A stretch of 64,000 nucleotides of DNA, from the NCBI GenBank assembly GCA_036971715.1, contig JAVHJL010000007.1:2728001-2792000 (forward strand), in the 5' to 3' direction. A model generated the notes under the pieces. The model was not told the DNA's origin and searched no databases. It worked only from the letters and a program-made list of their open reading frames with translations. Origin of the DNA: Arthrobotrys musiformis (Eukaryota > Ascomycota > Orbiliomycetes > Orbiliales > Orbiliaceae). Position 1 is the first letter of the stretch, and the number at the start of each line of letters is the position of its first letter. The translations under genes and the position numbers were made by a program. Of this stretch, positions 23,343 through 34,138 are shown in pieces.

Positions 23343-25623
23343 GTTCTCATGGCCCCATAGTATTATCCATAGGAGCGGAAATATCCTTTAATTCGGAGAA
23401 GTCGAGCTACATCGAAATCTAACGCATTGTTGTATTTTGAAAACCTTCTAGATTCGACATGAATCAGTGGCTCCGTGTTTCGAAGGATTACCCATGCTAG
23501 CCTCAACAAGGGAAAAGGGAGAATAGCGATGTGTAAGGCTAGTTCCTTGTCTGAAATCCCATGGTCCCACTGGAGAATTTCCCTCGTTACCGCTGTCATT
23601 GACCGAAATCACCTACCTCCTAAACTCCCCGCCGTTTCGTTCCTACCCGCAATTTTTTCATCTAGCGTACCGAACTCCGCCCGGCTACCGACTTGCGGAG
23701 CCCCGCAACCGAAAAAAATACTTTTCCAATTGCCCAATTTCACCAGTTCGGCTACAGAATATGCTTATTTGCAGAATTACCTTCCTTTTGGTAACGAAGT
23801 CTCGCAACAAATTGGCCCGTTGGTATATTAGTGGTCTGATATTTTCAACTCATAACATAACATGAAAAAATCATGAATTTCAGACTACTGGGACCACAAA
23901 TCTCTGAAAAACTATTGGTCTACGGGTAGTAGTTCGACGATAGGAGGTCATAATGTGCCGCAGTCACATTCGTCAAATAATCAATTGGAAATCGCAATAT
24001 CATCAATGCAACCTCGACGTCTCCTACTATCTGCGTTCAAAGCTGGTGGACTAAAGGGTATCCCGTCCGCTCTGCCTTACTCAAGCCCCCAAGCGGGCGC
24101 TCAGTAGTATAGTGGGTGACCATATGCGAATCGCGTCTAACGCAGGTCAGTTTCTCTTTTTTTTTTCACTTTGTGGACTTCTGGCCTTCTAGGGAGGTTC
24201 GATGTTTACAATACGATTGAGAATCAACAGACGACCTTTTAAATCTTGATTGAAGATGAAAAAGGAGGATATTTTGGCAGATTATCGATTCTATACATGG
24301 CCGGCAAATTTCAAAGATTTTTTTTCTTGTGGCTCGTGCAGGGTACAAGGATTGGAGGCTCCACTAGCCACTTTAGACATACACGACAAAATTTCAAAAC
24401 GCAATATGCAAAAATGTTCCAAGTTATGTCGGTGCTTGACTCAAGGCTCACGCATCATGTCAATGATCAATTGGCAAACAAAATCGAGCGCAGATGATGT
24501 GTGCATGCCTATGGCCGTCGGAGGATAGCCACTATTGGTCTAGCCTCGAGACTAGCTATTTGCTCGTAAATGACAGCGAAATTAAAAGAGCCTCCAGGCT
24601 GGTCGTGAGAAATTTCCGTTGCGGACCGAGGCTTCCTGAAATAATATAATATTCGAGCAAGACCACCTATTAAATTCCCGATATCGCGATGTGGTCGGGA
24701 GGCGGGACGGGGGCTGAGCGCACCAAAACTGGAAGCCCATCCCCAGAGAACCACGCACGCGAATATCAGATTCGATTTCCAATTCCCAAAAGATATTTAT
24801 AATCCCATGAGTCGTGCTCGATTTCAATTTGAACACTATTAATATATTAGGTCGCCAGATTTTCAAAGGCACGGGCTCTAGGTTTGATTTTGCGAGACCA
24901 TACCGCACAGTACTTACATAAACTCCAAAATAGAATTGATATTTTCGGTCTCGCTGGTGACCTACAGGGTTTTCAATACCGTTCTCGATGGGCGGATATA
25001 TCTATCCCTTTAAATATTTGCATTGGCATGGGAAGATTTGTACTGAACACTCCTTGGGGAGTTGTCACATCAGTATTCGCGGGTCTAGTACTTCTATTGC
25101 TCTTGTTATATAATTATGTTTGGTATTATATTCTGGAGTTTGTAGACCTTTTACTTCCCGACCTCTGAATTAATTAGCCTTGCAAAATATGTTCTAAAGT
25201 TATACTTTGGCATTTTTCTCGAGATCTCTAAATACCGGGCTACAATATCCTATGGGACGCTAATTAAGTCATTGGATCATTTACCAATCAGCTTATAGGC
25301 ACATAGCCTCCGAGTTATCTTCTCTATTGTAATTACCTAGAAAGGGCTACACAGCGCTATATGTATACGTATATACATGCCACTCCTCGAAGGCACTATC
25401 AATAAAGTCCACCCAGCATGCCAACTTGCATGCCAACACAGATCTTTTTTCAGTATTCTACAACGTCGAGCAAGGCCCACAGATACGACATTACTTTTTA
25501 GAAGACAGCTTTCCGGATACTGACTAGATAACGATGTTCTCACACTAAATTTAGCTCTTGTCGACCAATATAGAGGTTCACCCATCGAGTGTTTTGGTAT
25601 CGAATCTATCTTAGACGGATAAT
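23343..25623. other. Stretch without a supported gene
   Basis: Overlapping frames of 60-130 codons on both strands, none with promoter and splice support. A tRNA-like A box (TAGTATAGTGG) at about 24106 is followed by a T run near 24155 but lacks a B box. TATAAATA on the minus strand near 24795 precedes a 53-codon ORF only. Confidence 0.5.
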
Positions 25624-26031
25624 ATGGAAAACAACCCCTTTGCAGAAAGTACCAGTACAATAGCACTGCTGTATGGACAACCGACGCTGGCCGACCAATC
25701 GACGAGCGTCGACAACCGTACAAACTCAAATCTCCACTTTAAAATCGTACATGAGAGCTTGACCACCAATTTCAAGCCAAATTTAAGTGCGGAAGGAAAA
25801 CAGCACATCGATACATGTGCCCTGACATCAACGACTGAGAAGAATCAACCCCAAAGAGAGCGCAAAATTCTGAAGAGAAAAAGCGAACCGGATGCCCGGA
25901 CCTTGTCTCCTGCCCAAAGCTGCCCGGATAGGAGCTCTAGCAGAACCCATAGGAATTTAGACGCCACAAATGTACATACTTGGTCTCCTATCCAGCCTCC
26001 CACGGGCTCCCACACGTGCACACTCGTGTGA
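25624..26031 (+). CDS. Hypothetical hydrophilic protein (135 aa)
   Basis: ATG-started single frame with an acceptable context (aatATGG). The protein is polar, rich in Ser, Thr, Asn and Pro, with a basic cluster RERKILKRK in the middle that resembles a nuclear localisation signal, followed by a Ser/Pro/Arg-rich tail. There is no recognisable domain, signal peptide or membrane helix. No TATA box is at the spacing seen in the other small candidates. It may be chance; frames on the opposite strand overlap its first third. Confidence 0.3.
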   Translation: MENNPFAESTSTIALLYGQPTLADQSTSVDNRTNSNLHFKIVHESLTTNFKPNLSAEGKQHIDTCALTSTTEKNQPQRERKILKRKSEPDARTLSPAQSCPDRSSSRTHRNLDATNVHTWSPIQPPTGSHTCTLV

Positions 26032-26407
26032 CATATACCTGAGTCAGCATCACTGAATCAATGCAAAAGGAATCCAACTATCCCACATCCCATACCTCGC
26101 ATGCGGCAGAAAAAACGTGGGCATTATCGAGAATACATTAAATATGCAATGCAGGAGAATAGTCTGTGTAGGAGAATAGTCCGGGTTCTATGCTTATGCA
26201 ACTTGTTTCAACAAGGTCAAGGGCACATATCTAAAGACGAGTCTGAGGGCGAGTAAGCAAGCTTAATTAAGGCCCGGGGGCAACAAGCTTGCACACCATT
26301 GTATTACGGGTCATCCCGCCCCCCCCCTTGGCCACATACTTCGGGCAGGAATCAAAGAGAGCTGACAGGTCCATTTCTTAAGTGTGTGCCGGTGGATAGC
26401 TAGAGAC
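26032..26407. other. Short non-coding stretch with a direct repeat
   Basis: GGAGAATAGTC occurs twice 17 bp apart (26154-26181). Nothing coding is seen. Confidence 0.6.
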
Positions 26408-26415
26408 TATAAATA
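26408..26415 (+). promoter_or_regulatory. Possible TATA box for the 26589 ORF
   Basis: TATAAATA, 181 bp upstream of the ATG at 26589; a TTCTTCTTC-type pyrimidine tract lies between. Confidence 0.4.
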
Positions 26416-26588
26416 AGGCTGTATGTAAACATAATATCCTAGGAAAAGTGCGGTCAAAAGTGACAAACCCCCGAATGAATGGACCCCCACACCCCCCAGA
26501 TAGGTTACCCAGTAAAATGATTCTTCTTCAGCTCTTCTTCTTTAAAATCCTACTGGTCCGCTTGTACTCGCACGCGCCGAAGAACAAA

Positions 26589-26780
26589 ATGGCAACATCG
26601 GGCGAATCTTCGAACCAGAAAGACCGAGGGGCCAGTGTATATGTAATTGAGGGACGACATGCGCGACATCGAGATAATGAAATAAAAGATTCCGATATAC
26701 GCAACTTTGCCACATCGCGAAAGCCAAGCATCTTTCAAATCCGATCCCACCCACGAGCGCCTCCCAGCCGACCGCGGTGA
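26589..26780 (+). CDS. Candidate small basic protein (63 aa, possibly spliced to 109 aa)
   Basis: The ATG at 26589 has a good context (caaaATGG) just after a CT-rich tract, with TATAAATA 181 bp upstream. The protein is hydrophilic, starting Ser/Glu/Lys-rich (MATSGESSNQKDRGAS) and ending Arg/Pro-rich. A GTGAGC donor overlaps the stop: splicing 26777-26852 out would join in phase to a frame open until 26994 (109 aa). That intron has no good branch point, so the single-exon reading is given. An in-frame ATG at 26475 would add a hydrophobic N-terminus; I prefer 26589 because of its context. Confidence 0.3.
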   Translation: MATSGESSNQKDRGASVYVIEGRHARHRDNEIKDSDIRNFATSRKPSIFQIRSHPRAPPSRPR

Positions 26781-29700
26781 GCACCTATCGCTAGTGCGTA
26801 AAGGAGAACTATATTCGAGGCTGTCAAAATTACAATAAGGGCATCACCGCAGGCTTTCATATTCTGGTATTCACCCGCGACGACTACGTATCATGTACGT
26901 GTACATACCTATAGACTCTCTTTGGGAGGGTCGATTCCCGATCGATCCCAACCGCGGTCCCTTGATTCGTCAATGCGAACAACAAACTTCGTAGCGGAAT
27001 GCCTAAGTAAGTACTCAAATGATCAAACCTCCTGTACGTGGACTCAGACACATGCCTGACCTCTTGACGCACCGGGCGCCGTGGTACAAGAACAACTCAG
27101 ATTCGACACAGTGCTCTCAGGTGGAGTTTTCGAGATCTTGATGCACCCAAGTGCAGCGGCTTTGTCGATATTCTCTTCTACCAAGATCGTATTGCATAGG
27201 TAGAAGCATTTCCTGGCAAGTACAGAAATGGTACTGCCCATGGTCGCAAGTTGGCGGTACAACACATATATAGAGAGGGTGGCTACAACGCGAAGAGTCG
27301 ACTCCCCGAACCAAGGAGAACACCAATGCATTGCGCATTGGTTCGAACTGTGCCGTCATACGCATAAGAATGGAGCACAATGCCGCAGTATGAGTAAACT
27401 TCCTCGAGCAGTGTTCCCACCGCAGCCGAAGCTATATTCCACTCTCAAGACCAAATCGAGAACCTCATATAAAAATACAACACTATACTTATGTTATCTT
27501 GCGTTGCGTTGCAATTGCAGAGGCGCTAGAGTTCGAGGTACTATAGTTGGGTCAGTCCCGTAACCAATACCAGATCGGCCTAAGCTATCGAACGTCACGA
27601 TCATGAGACGTCCTATAGCCTTAATTAGGCTCGTGAGGGCCATAAGCGGAGCCAGTTCTTGAGAGATCCCGACCGAGCTCAAAACCGTACCACATTATTC
27701 AGCCTGGACGTAACGTAACTCTCTGGGGATTCAGATTCCAAGCAAGTTCCGTAAGCGAGCCTTTTTTGGTTAGGACAGTTGAGTCATAAGGGCCTATATT
27801 AAGTGAAAATTATAACTGATCAATGTACAGTGATTATATTAGTCAGTATCCTTCTAAGGATATGTATACGTAGGCGGCCTGCAGTGCAAGATGCCCTTGT
27901 ATTGTGAATACCAAGCACTCCGCATATATATGCATATGCACTGATATAGTGGTCAAGTTGTCTCCCAGCCTCGCCAATAACTCGGTGGTTGACCTAGCTT
28001 TCCTCGTAAACACGAGCTAGATCCATGGGTCCATCGATGCGAGTATGTGAGATTCGAAAGCTTCACTTGCAGTTATCGGGGGGCCTTAAAGCGACAAACA
28101 GGCAACATGCAGCACTATCCAGACCAGCAGCGTTGAGTTGGCTATTATAAGCTCAGAGCGATGTCTTTCTGGGGCTAATTCGGAATGCTATTAGGTCTGA
28201 GGTGCGTGTGGGCCATGGGGTTGCGGGTTCTTGACTTGACCTACGGGCCCTACATGGGTGGCACCGGGCCCTGGGTCGACCGCCCAAGAACAGGTGCATG
28301 TCTGCAGATAAATCCCCTATTCCCCATTCAGATCCTTGCGGCGATCATACATGCATATTTTGCCTGCGATTACCGACGATGCAGGCTAACTAGCTCTAGG
28401 CTGGTCCAATCGATTGAACCCCAGACCAGGACCCCTCACTACCACTGGCAATCATACCGCATGTCGATTCCCCAAAAACTCGAACGTTCTGCAAAATTCC
28501 AAATTCATCTTGGATTGTCGTCGTTCGTGTTTTAGGTGTGTGGTTGGGCTCTTAGATATCATACCATCGTGACTTCCGGACGTCCAACCCGCCAAGCTGG
28601 GTGTTCATGAGAGCTTGAATTCGGCCCCGGTTTACCCGATAACAACTTTGCCCCTATCAGCACCTGGGCTCGAGGCTACGATAACAGCATCATGCATCAG
28701 TTTCCCAACAAAAATCCAGGCGTTCAGCTCAGCTCACCGAACCCTGGTCATTTTGGTCTCCCCCGCTTCTTTAATATTAATTTCTTTTTTCCTGCGCGAA
28801 CGCAAAGTTGCCAAGAGGTGGCTGAAGCTAAGAACGCGAGGCGTCAGTTTTCACGATCTACCAAGACCTTTCTCCACATCCATATCCACTTCCTTCGCCA
28901 ACGAGAGATTTGTCTATGTTTTATCCCTCCCCGCGTTCTAGAACTTCGAGCTGCTGGTTTTGATTTATGCGCACGGCCCACTGCCAGCTGTCGAGCTGCA
29001 TAGCCAAAGACTCGAATCCTGTTCAATGTTGCCTTCGAAGTTATGCAGTTTCGCTGGAGACTGGCTTCCTGATGAGCCGAGAAAACAAGACACGAGTTCT
29101 TGCCGAGTCGACTCCGACGACTGGAAAACGGTGCTGCATGGTCTCGCGGTGTGCTGCAGCAACCCTCACAGCGCATCTCCGCAACTCGGCAGCCCTGAAA
29201 ACAAAAATACTTTACAATATGATCGGTCCAACTATGTGGTTGACTCAAACGGACAAACCTAAGTCGAAGTGAGGGGGGTACCCATCAACGTTGTGAGAAA
29301 TATATCACATGACCTTCAAGAATCCTGATCACCTTTTGATTTGGCATGTAGCTGGAGGAAAATTTGAACTCCATTTCCTTAGCATAAAGTAGAACATCTA
29401 AATTACAAAGTCTGAGAGCAATAGGAGTTCCCTGTTTCGTGAGGCAGGACGTCGGAAAGGTGAATTAAGAGGCAATAAAGGCGATGAATTAACCAACGAA
29501 TAGTTTTTGTCGAGTAGAAAACCCTGTCCCGTAAACCAGCTGCAGAACCAATATCAAAAACATGAATCAAAACAATACTCCATATCGAATAAACTAAAAT
29601 GAGATTTGAAAAAAAAGGGTCTGGGACCCTGAATTTCGCTGCCGCTAGTCCACCCACAAGACTCTGATGGCGAGAAAATCCCATTGCCTTGGTGTATACG

Positions 29701-29859
29701 CCGAGTGGTCGAGCCATGTAAAATGTCATCACTAGTTTTAGGACTTGCCGAGAGTCAAGCCAAAACTAATTCGACATCTATGAAATTCAGTCAATAACCG
29801 AAATGTCTATAGAAGTCGCATTTACGCCAAACTTACTATCGTTTCGCCGTGACAATTAA
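26781..29859. other. Stretch without a supported gene
   Basis: The region 28600-29270 is open in several frames on both strands at once, which argues against any single one being real. TATAAAAA at about 27466 (+) is followed only by very short ORFs. A minus-strand frame 29403-29732 (109 aa) contains hydrophobic stretches but no promoter or intron signals. Confidence 0.5.
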
Positions 29860-30174
29860 TTAAGCAGCTGGTGTCGAGGCATGAGAAGCTGTCTGGCATC
29901 CACATGGGGCAATTCCCTGCTCAACGTGTCTCCGGGTAATCGCAACTGACGGTTTATATTCGTTCGATTCAGAGCCTCGAGACCCATCCTCTGAAACTGT
30001 CGCTGGCTTCTGAGGAGGATCCTTTTCCAGAACAAAATCTGCAGCTCCGTTGCTTCGTGCACCAGAAAATATCTTGGCCTAGATTTTGCGTTAATGAGAC
30101 AACGAGGTATGCAGAGGGGCATGAACGGTGGACTCATGACGTAGATGTGTACGTACCTGAGGTTCTTCCGCCAT
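29860..30174 (-). CDS. Small protein of unknown function, two exons (78 aa)
   Basis: Not recognised. Exon 1 is six codons (30174-30157, M-A-E-E-P-Q), the intron is 30156-30079 (perfect donor GTACGT, branch-like ATTAACG, acceptor ATCTAG), and exon 2 is 30078-29860, ending in TAA. The junction is phase 0. The protein is hydrophilic with a Lys/Pro/Ser/Glu-rich middle and a C-terminal part with two close cysteines (APCGCQT). TATAAATA lies 155 bp upstream and is followed by a CT-rich leader. An upstream ORF of 41 codons starts about 27 bp after the TATA box and ends two bases before the main ATG; it may lie upstream of the transcription start or act as a translational control. The quality of the splice and promoter signals makes this one of the better hidden genes. 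Confidence 0.58.
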
Positions 30175-30321
30175 ATTTACAAAAGGAGTATAGAGGTTTT
30201 AACTTCGGGGTATTTTAGAAACGATAAATGTGAATGTATTGCGTGGGTTCTCCGACTAGGTTGAGGGTATTGTATGACCAAGTGAAAGAATTGGGAGTCC
30301 ATTACCGGGAGGAGGACGTGA

Positions 30322-30329
30322 TATTTATA
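30322..30329 (-). promoter_or_regulatory. TATA box for the 30174 gene
   Basis: TATAAATA on the minus strand, 155 bp upstream of the ATG, followed by a CT-rich leader. Confidence 0.55.
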
Positions 30330-32100
30330 GCTAGCGGGGCTAGAAAGTGTGATGGTGAATCCTGGATTCATACTCCCAACCGGCCCCGAGCGTCTTGTCC
30401 CAGGCCGGACGGCCTGAAAAGAAATTGTCCTCGTTCATAAAAATTAGTCATTTTCAAGGAAACTCGCATGAAGTGCGCATTCAAAAGGCCAGATGGCGGG
30501 ATATGATGACATGTTCTTTTTTCGAGCCCGAAAATCCTCCTATTGACGTTTTAGCGGCATCCTACCCCATAGGTCTAAATCCTAATTTTAGGTTCTGCAT
30601 TGTGACAGCTTAGATGATATCTCAGGATCCAGCTACAGGGGTACCGGTGGGGATCAGGGTACAATATCAAACGAATGCGATCTCTACTTTGACAATCGCA
30701 GAGTCGAACCTTTGGACCCCCCCGGCGTTCCAGTCCTCCGTTGCTAGTAGGGTCCTATACTAGTCAGTCCGCCCTTTGGAGAGAACAAAGGCTTGGGACA
30801 CTTTGATATTGTGATATCAGGATATCGTCTCGGACACTCTAGGGTATGGAGTCGGGCTTCGAAAACGGCATTACCCTTGAGTAGGATCGGGGAACTTGAT
30901 AAAGACACGACCTTCGTCTGAGCTAACGTGCCTTGGCTTGGCGTTAAAATCGAAAAGAATTGCCGCACCTGCATGGGCTCGTCCACGTCCGTCACAAAAG
31001 TCCGTTCAACAAACTTCCTGCTCTTGCCGAGGCGAGCTTGATATCTGCAGATGGGGTGGCTAATCGATATAGTGTACTAGAAACACTCAAATCGAAAGAC
31101 GCAAGGGATACGTGAGCACAACCAGCCCGTGGTGCGCTATTTTCAACGTTTGAGGCTCTACCCGTAGTGCAATCGCAATGCTACCTGATCAAAAAAAAAG
31201 AATTTAGACAAATATAATCACAGTATTTGTTGCGAAGGATCTAACCATTTGTTTCAAAGCGGGCACCTAATCAATGCGCTTGGAATCGTTATTGGTTGAG
31301 GCTTCCACTCAGAAAACACGCTAAGTTCTCGCTTGACTGGTCTCGTTCCCTGTCACAAACCTCACTTGTCCGAAGGCAGGCCGCTGAAAGATGCGTGGAA
31401 AATTTTCGCTCCTGCACCAGAGCTACGGCTTGAAGGACGATGCCGGGAACCTCGAAATTTGGTGATCATGATCGAAATAATTTGCGAATTGCATATGCGC
31501 ATGCCGGGCTCCTGATAGCAAAACCACTAGCTCGTTGAAATCCGATTCTCCCACCCCTCAGCCATCCCGTTGCAGAGGGAAGCGGCACCATTAGCTCATC
31601 GTGTTCATGATCAGCTTAAGTCTGGTAGCGGTAGCTTTTGCGACCGTGTATTTGGGGCAAATTAGAAGGGAAAAAAGAGGAATAGTATGTTATTCGATCT
31701 AAGTCTCGGAACTATCACATCAAGGCGTTCTTTTGGTAGGAAATGGGTTGAGAAACATTCGTGCGCAGTGGATGGCCGATTCAATTGCTTACGTTGAAGT
31801 GAAGCCTAACCGGTGGACGTCAATACGAAACAACCGGTCAACCACCACTTCTTGTGCCGGTATCGCAGGTGCCCGCTGAAGTAAAGCGCTAGGCAAAAAT
31901 AAGCAATCGGCTAATATCACGTGTATTACCAGAAACCTCGCCCTCATTCCCATTGTTGATTTTGATTCAAATTTGATAGAGCGCTATTAGCATGCAGTGC
32001 TGTCCAAGATTCACAGGGGCCGAATCAATATAACACATTCGCCAGCTCCAGAGATACAATTTCCAACACAAACTCAATCTTGCAAGAAACATCGGATCGA
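30330..32100. other. Stretch without a supported gene
   Basis: Only short overlapping frames. One dispersed-motif copy is at 31337-31351. A B-box-like AGAGTCGAACC near 30704 (minus) has no A box. Confidence 0.55.
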
Positions 32101-32107
32101 TATAAAA
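32101..32107 (+). promoter_or_regulatory. Possible TATA box for the 32276 gene
   Basis: TATAAAA, 175 bp upstream of the ATG at 32276. Confidence 0.4.
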
Positions 32108-32275
32108 TATTAAAATCTAGATTGGATTCAATCTTTCAATGGAAATGCTATTCCGTTTTGCAAATCGTGGGAAATCAATACCGGCTCCCGTTTGAGGGTT
32201 AAACCCGCGCGAGTGCCCTTGAGAATTAGCCGAGACCGAGGCCGGGTGGGGGTTTTCTTGGAACAGCCGTCGAAA

Positions 32276-32721
32276 ATGCAGCCCTTGGCCGGCGCCGTTC
32301 AAGGCTGCGGGCAAAAGTATGGTATACGTATGGCAATTACGGTAGAATATCGTGGGGTTAATTGGCATGGCGGTATGCTAGTATTATCTGTCCATTTTAC
32401 ATACGATGATACAAGCGCAAGCTTTCTCAAAAGTTAATTAATATTTATGTGTTCAACGCAGGTCTACTACCTATTCACGGGTCTTGCCGAATTCATATCC
32501 ACAGTATCACTATTCGAAATCCCATCAAGATCACGAGTCTAATGAAAGGTTCAAAATTTGGACCAGCGCAAGACCTCATAAAGCTTTGGGTAAGTTCGCA
32601 CTCACCCAGCCAGCTAGCATGTTGTTCCGTTGGCTGTGTTAGTTGACTCCTTCCTATCTAGATCTTGTTGGCTGAATGCACCAAGGACGTTGAAATAAGC
32701 TATAATGTAGTTCCACACTAG
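32276..32721 (+). CDS. Candidate small three-exon gene (77 aa)
   Basis: Exons 32276-32321, 32462-32589 and 32662-32721 join in consistent phases (1, then 0) to one 77-residue frame ending in TAG. Intron 2 is good: donor GTAAGT, TTGACTC before the acceptor, ATCTAG end, 72 bp. Intron 1 (donor GTATAC, acceptor ACGCAG, 140 bp) is weaker. The protein has no recognisable domain and is mildly basic in the middle (ITIRNPIKITSLMKGSK). TATAAAA lies 175 bp upstream, but two short upstream ATGs (32139, 32144) intervene. I regard the second and third exons as more secure than the first. Confidence 0.33.
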
Positions 32722-33962
32722 CAAGGCTGCATGCATCCTAGACCCGGGAAAACCGCCCATGGCAGATATGCTCGGGGATGCTGGGAGTCTCCAGGGCTCC
32801 AGGGTAAAGCCCGGACTCGACCCATGCACGCTGCCGACCCTAGGACCTTCAAAGTTCGAGGTAGGGTTGGCCTACTTGGGAGTACGGTGTATCAGGTACC
32901 ATACCTACGTATACTAACACAATCATATTTCTTTCTATCGCACGCGTACCCTCAGCTTCGAGGAGTTCAAATGGACGTCCGGACGCCGACGTCAACACGC
33001 CCATCACAATTAATACCTAGATTTTCTTTCTTTAAAAAAACATGAGATCGATAATATAGGTCTAAAGCTGCATTCAGCTTCAGCACGTCTATGAGGAGCC
33101 CAAACAAAGCGGCCTACTGCCATAGCACGCTAGGAAGCTGCACCGTTCGACCTGGGAATGCAGAATATTGGACGCCAGGCCCAGCCGCCTTCGTTGGAAA
33201 ATTCAAGTGGGGTATGGAACATGAACGGAACAAATATTTGCTCGAGATCCCTCCGAGTTCGAGGAGACCCGTAGCCCTGCGGAAAGCCAGCCGTTTTAGT
33301 TAGCCCTACTGTTTTTAACCCTGGGGTCTAGACCATTTTAGTTTTATGAAAACCACACCCAGTTTTCGAAATTTCGAAATTTCGAATTTCTCCCATCAAA
33401 AAGTTTTGTGCCCTAACATGGTGAAAATTATAAGAAGAAAAAAAAACCCCGATACAATGATAGAATATGGCTATAACTAAACCTCTGGCGGCCAGCAGTC
33501 TCAAGTGCATTCGGTGGAAAAATAGGATGTAGCGGACCGATTCCTGGTGCCCTGCGCGATGTTTGTCGTACGAGGTTTCCTCCGTGGGTAGATAATCATA
33601 CCATAGAGTCATCTACAAGGCTACGTTACGCTAATAGTTCCTTGAAAATTTAGCTAATCGGCCGATGCGCCTTGGTGTCTAACAAATTTAATGCGCGACT
33701 CGTTCGAGTTTCAAGCGCTCGATCAGGGCGACGTGAAGCTTTGATGACGGTACGTATTGATACGTATTTCCTACACTTAGAACGTTACTAAGCTACGCGA
33801 GCAAACCAAACTTGGGCTCAGAAAGGGAGACTCGACCCCGATCGATCAATTAAATACCAAACCGGCAACCTTAACCCCTATCGTCCTCCCACAGACCTTC
33901 ACGAAGTCAGGATAACCCCAAAACCCCCGATATGCGCGATACAACTCGATACTTCGATACCG
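32722..33962. other. Stretch without a supported gene
   Basis: Nothing coding is supported. A short tandem of TTTCGAAA units lies at about 33365-33388. Confidence 0.55.
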
Positions 33963-33970
33963 TATATATA
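33963..33970 (+). promoter_or_regulatory. Possible TATA box for the 34016 ORF
   Basis: TATATATA, 53 bp upstream of the ATG at 34016, followed by a C-rich leader. Confidence 0.35.
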
Positions 33971-34015
33971 CACTCCCAGACCCGAGCCATCCCCTTCGCA
34001 CGTGCATCCCAAAAA

Positions 34016-34138
34016 ATGGAAGAGACTGTTTGTAATTTAGGAGCCATCTTCGATACTCTTCTCCTCGAGCGTTTTAAATCGACTTTAGAACCTACATCGA
34101 CATATGCAGTCTCACCTGGTACGTGCCCTAGCTCGTGA
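34016..34138 (+). CDS. Candidate small gene, first exon (40 aa unspliced)
   Basis: ATG in good context (aaaaATGG) after TATATATA and a CCC/CTT-rich leader. The unspliced frame ends in TGA at 34138. A perfect GTACGT donor starts at 34119 in phase 1. Two acceptors give in-frame continuations: CCAG at 34190 (open to about 34247) and TTGAG at 34225 (open to 34314, just after a branch-like CACTAAT). The N-terminal part has a hydrophobic/charged helix-like segment (AIFDTLLLERFKS). No family is recognised. Confidence 0.3.
   Translation: MEETVCNLGAIFDTLLLERFKSTLEPTSTYAVSPGTCPSS

Noticed and set aside
24100..24165. tRNA-like sequence (TAGTATAGTGG box, T run downstream)
   Set aside because: A-box only; no B box, no T stem, and the anticodon stem does not pair over 5 bp.
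28600..29272. Several overlapping ORFs of 100-134 codons on both strands
   Set aside because: At least five frames are open together, which is a property of local base composition; no promoter, ATG context or intron favours any one.
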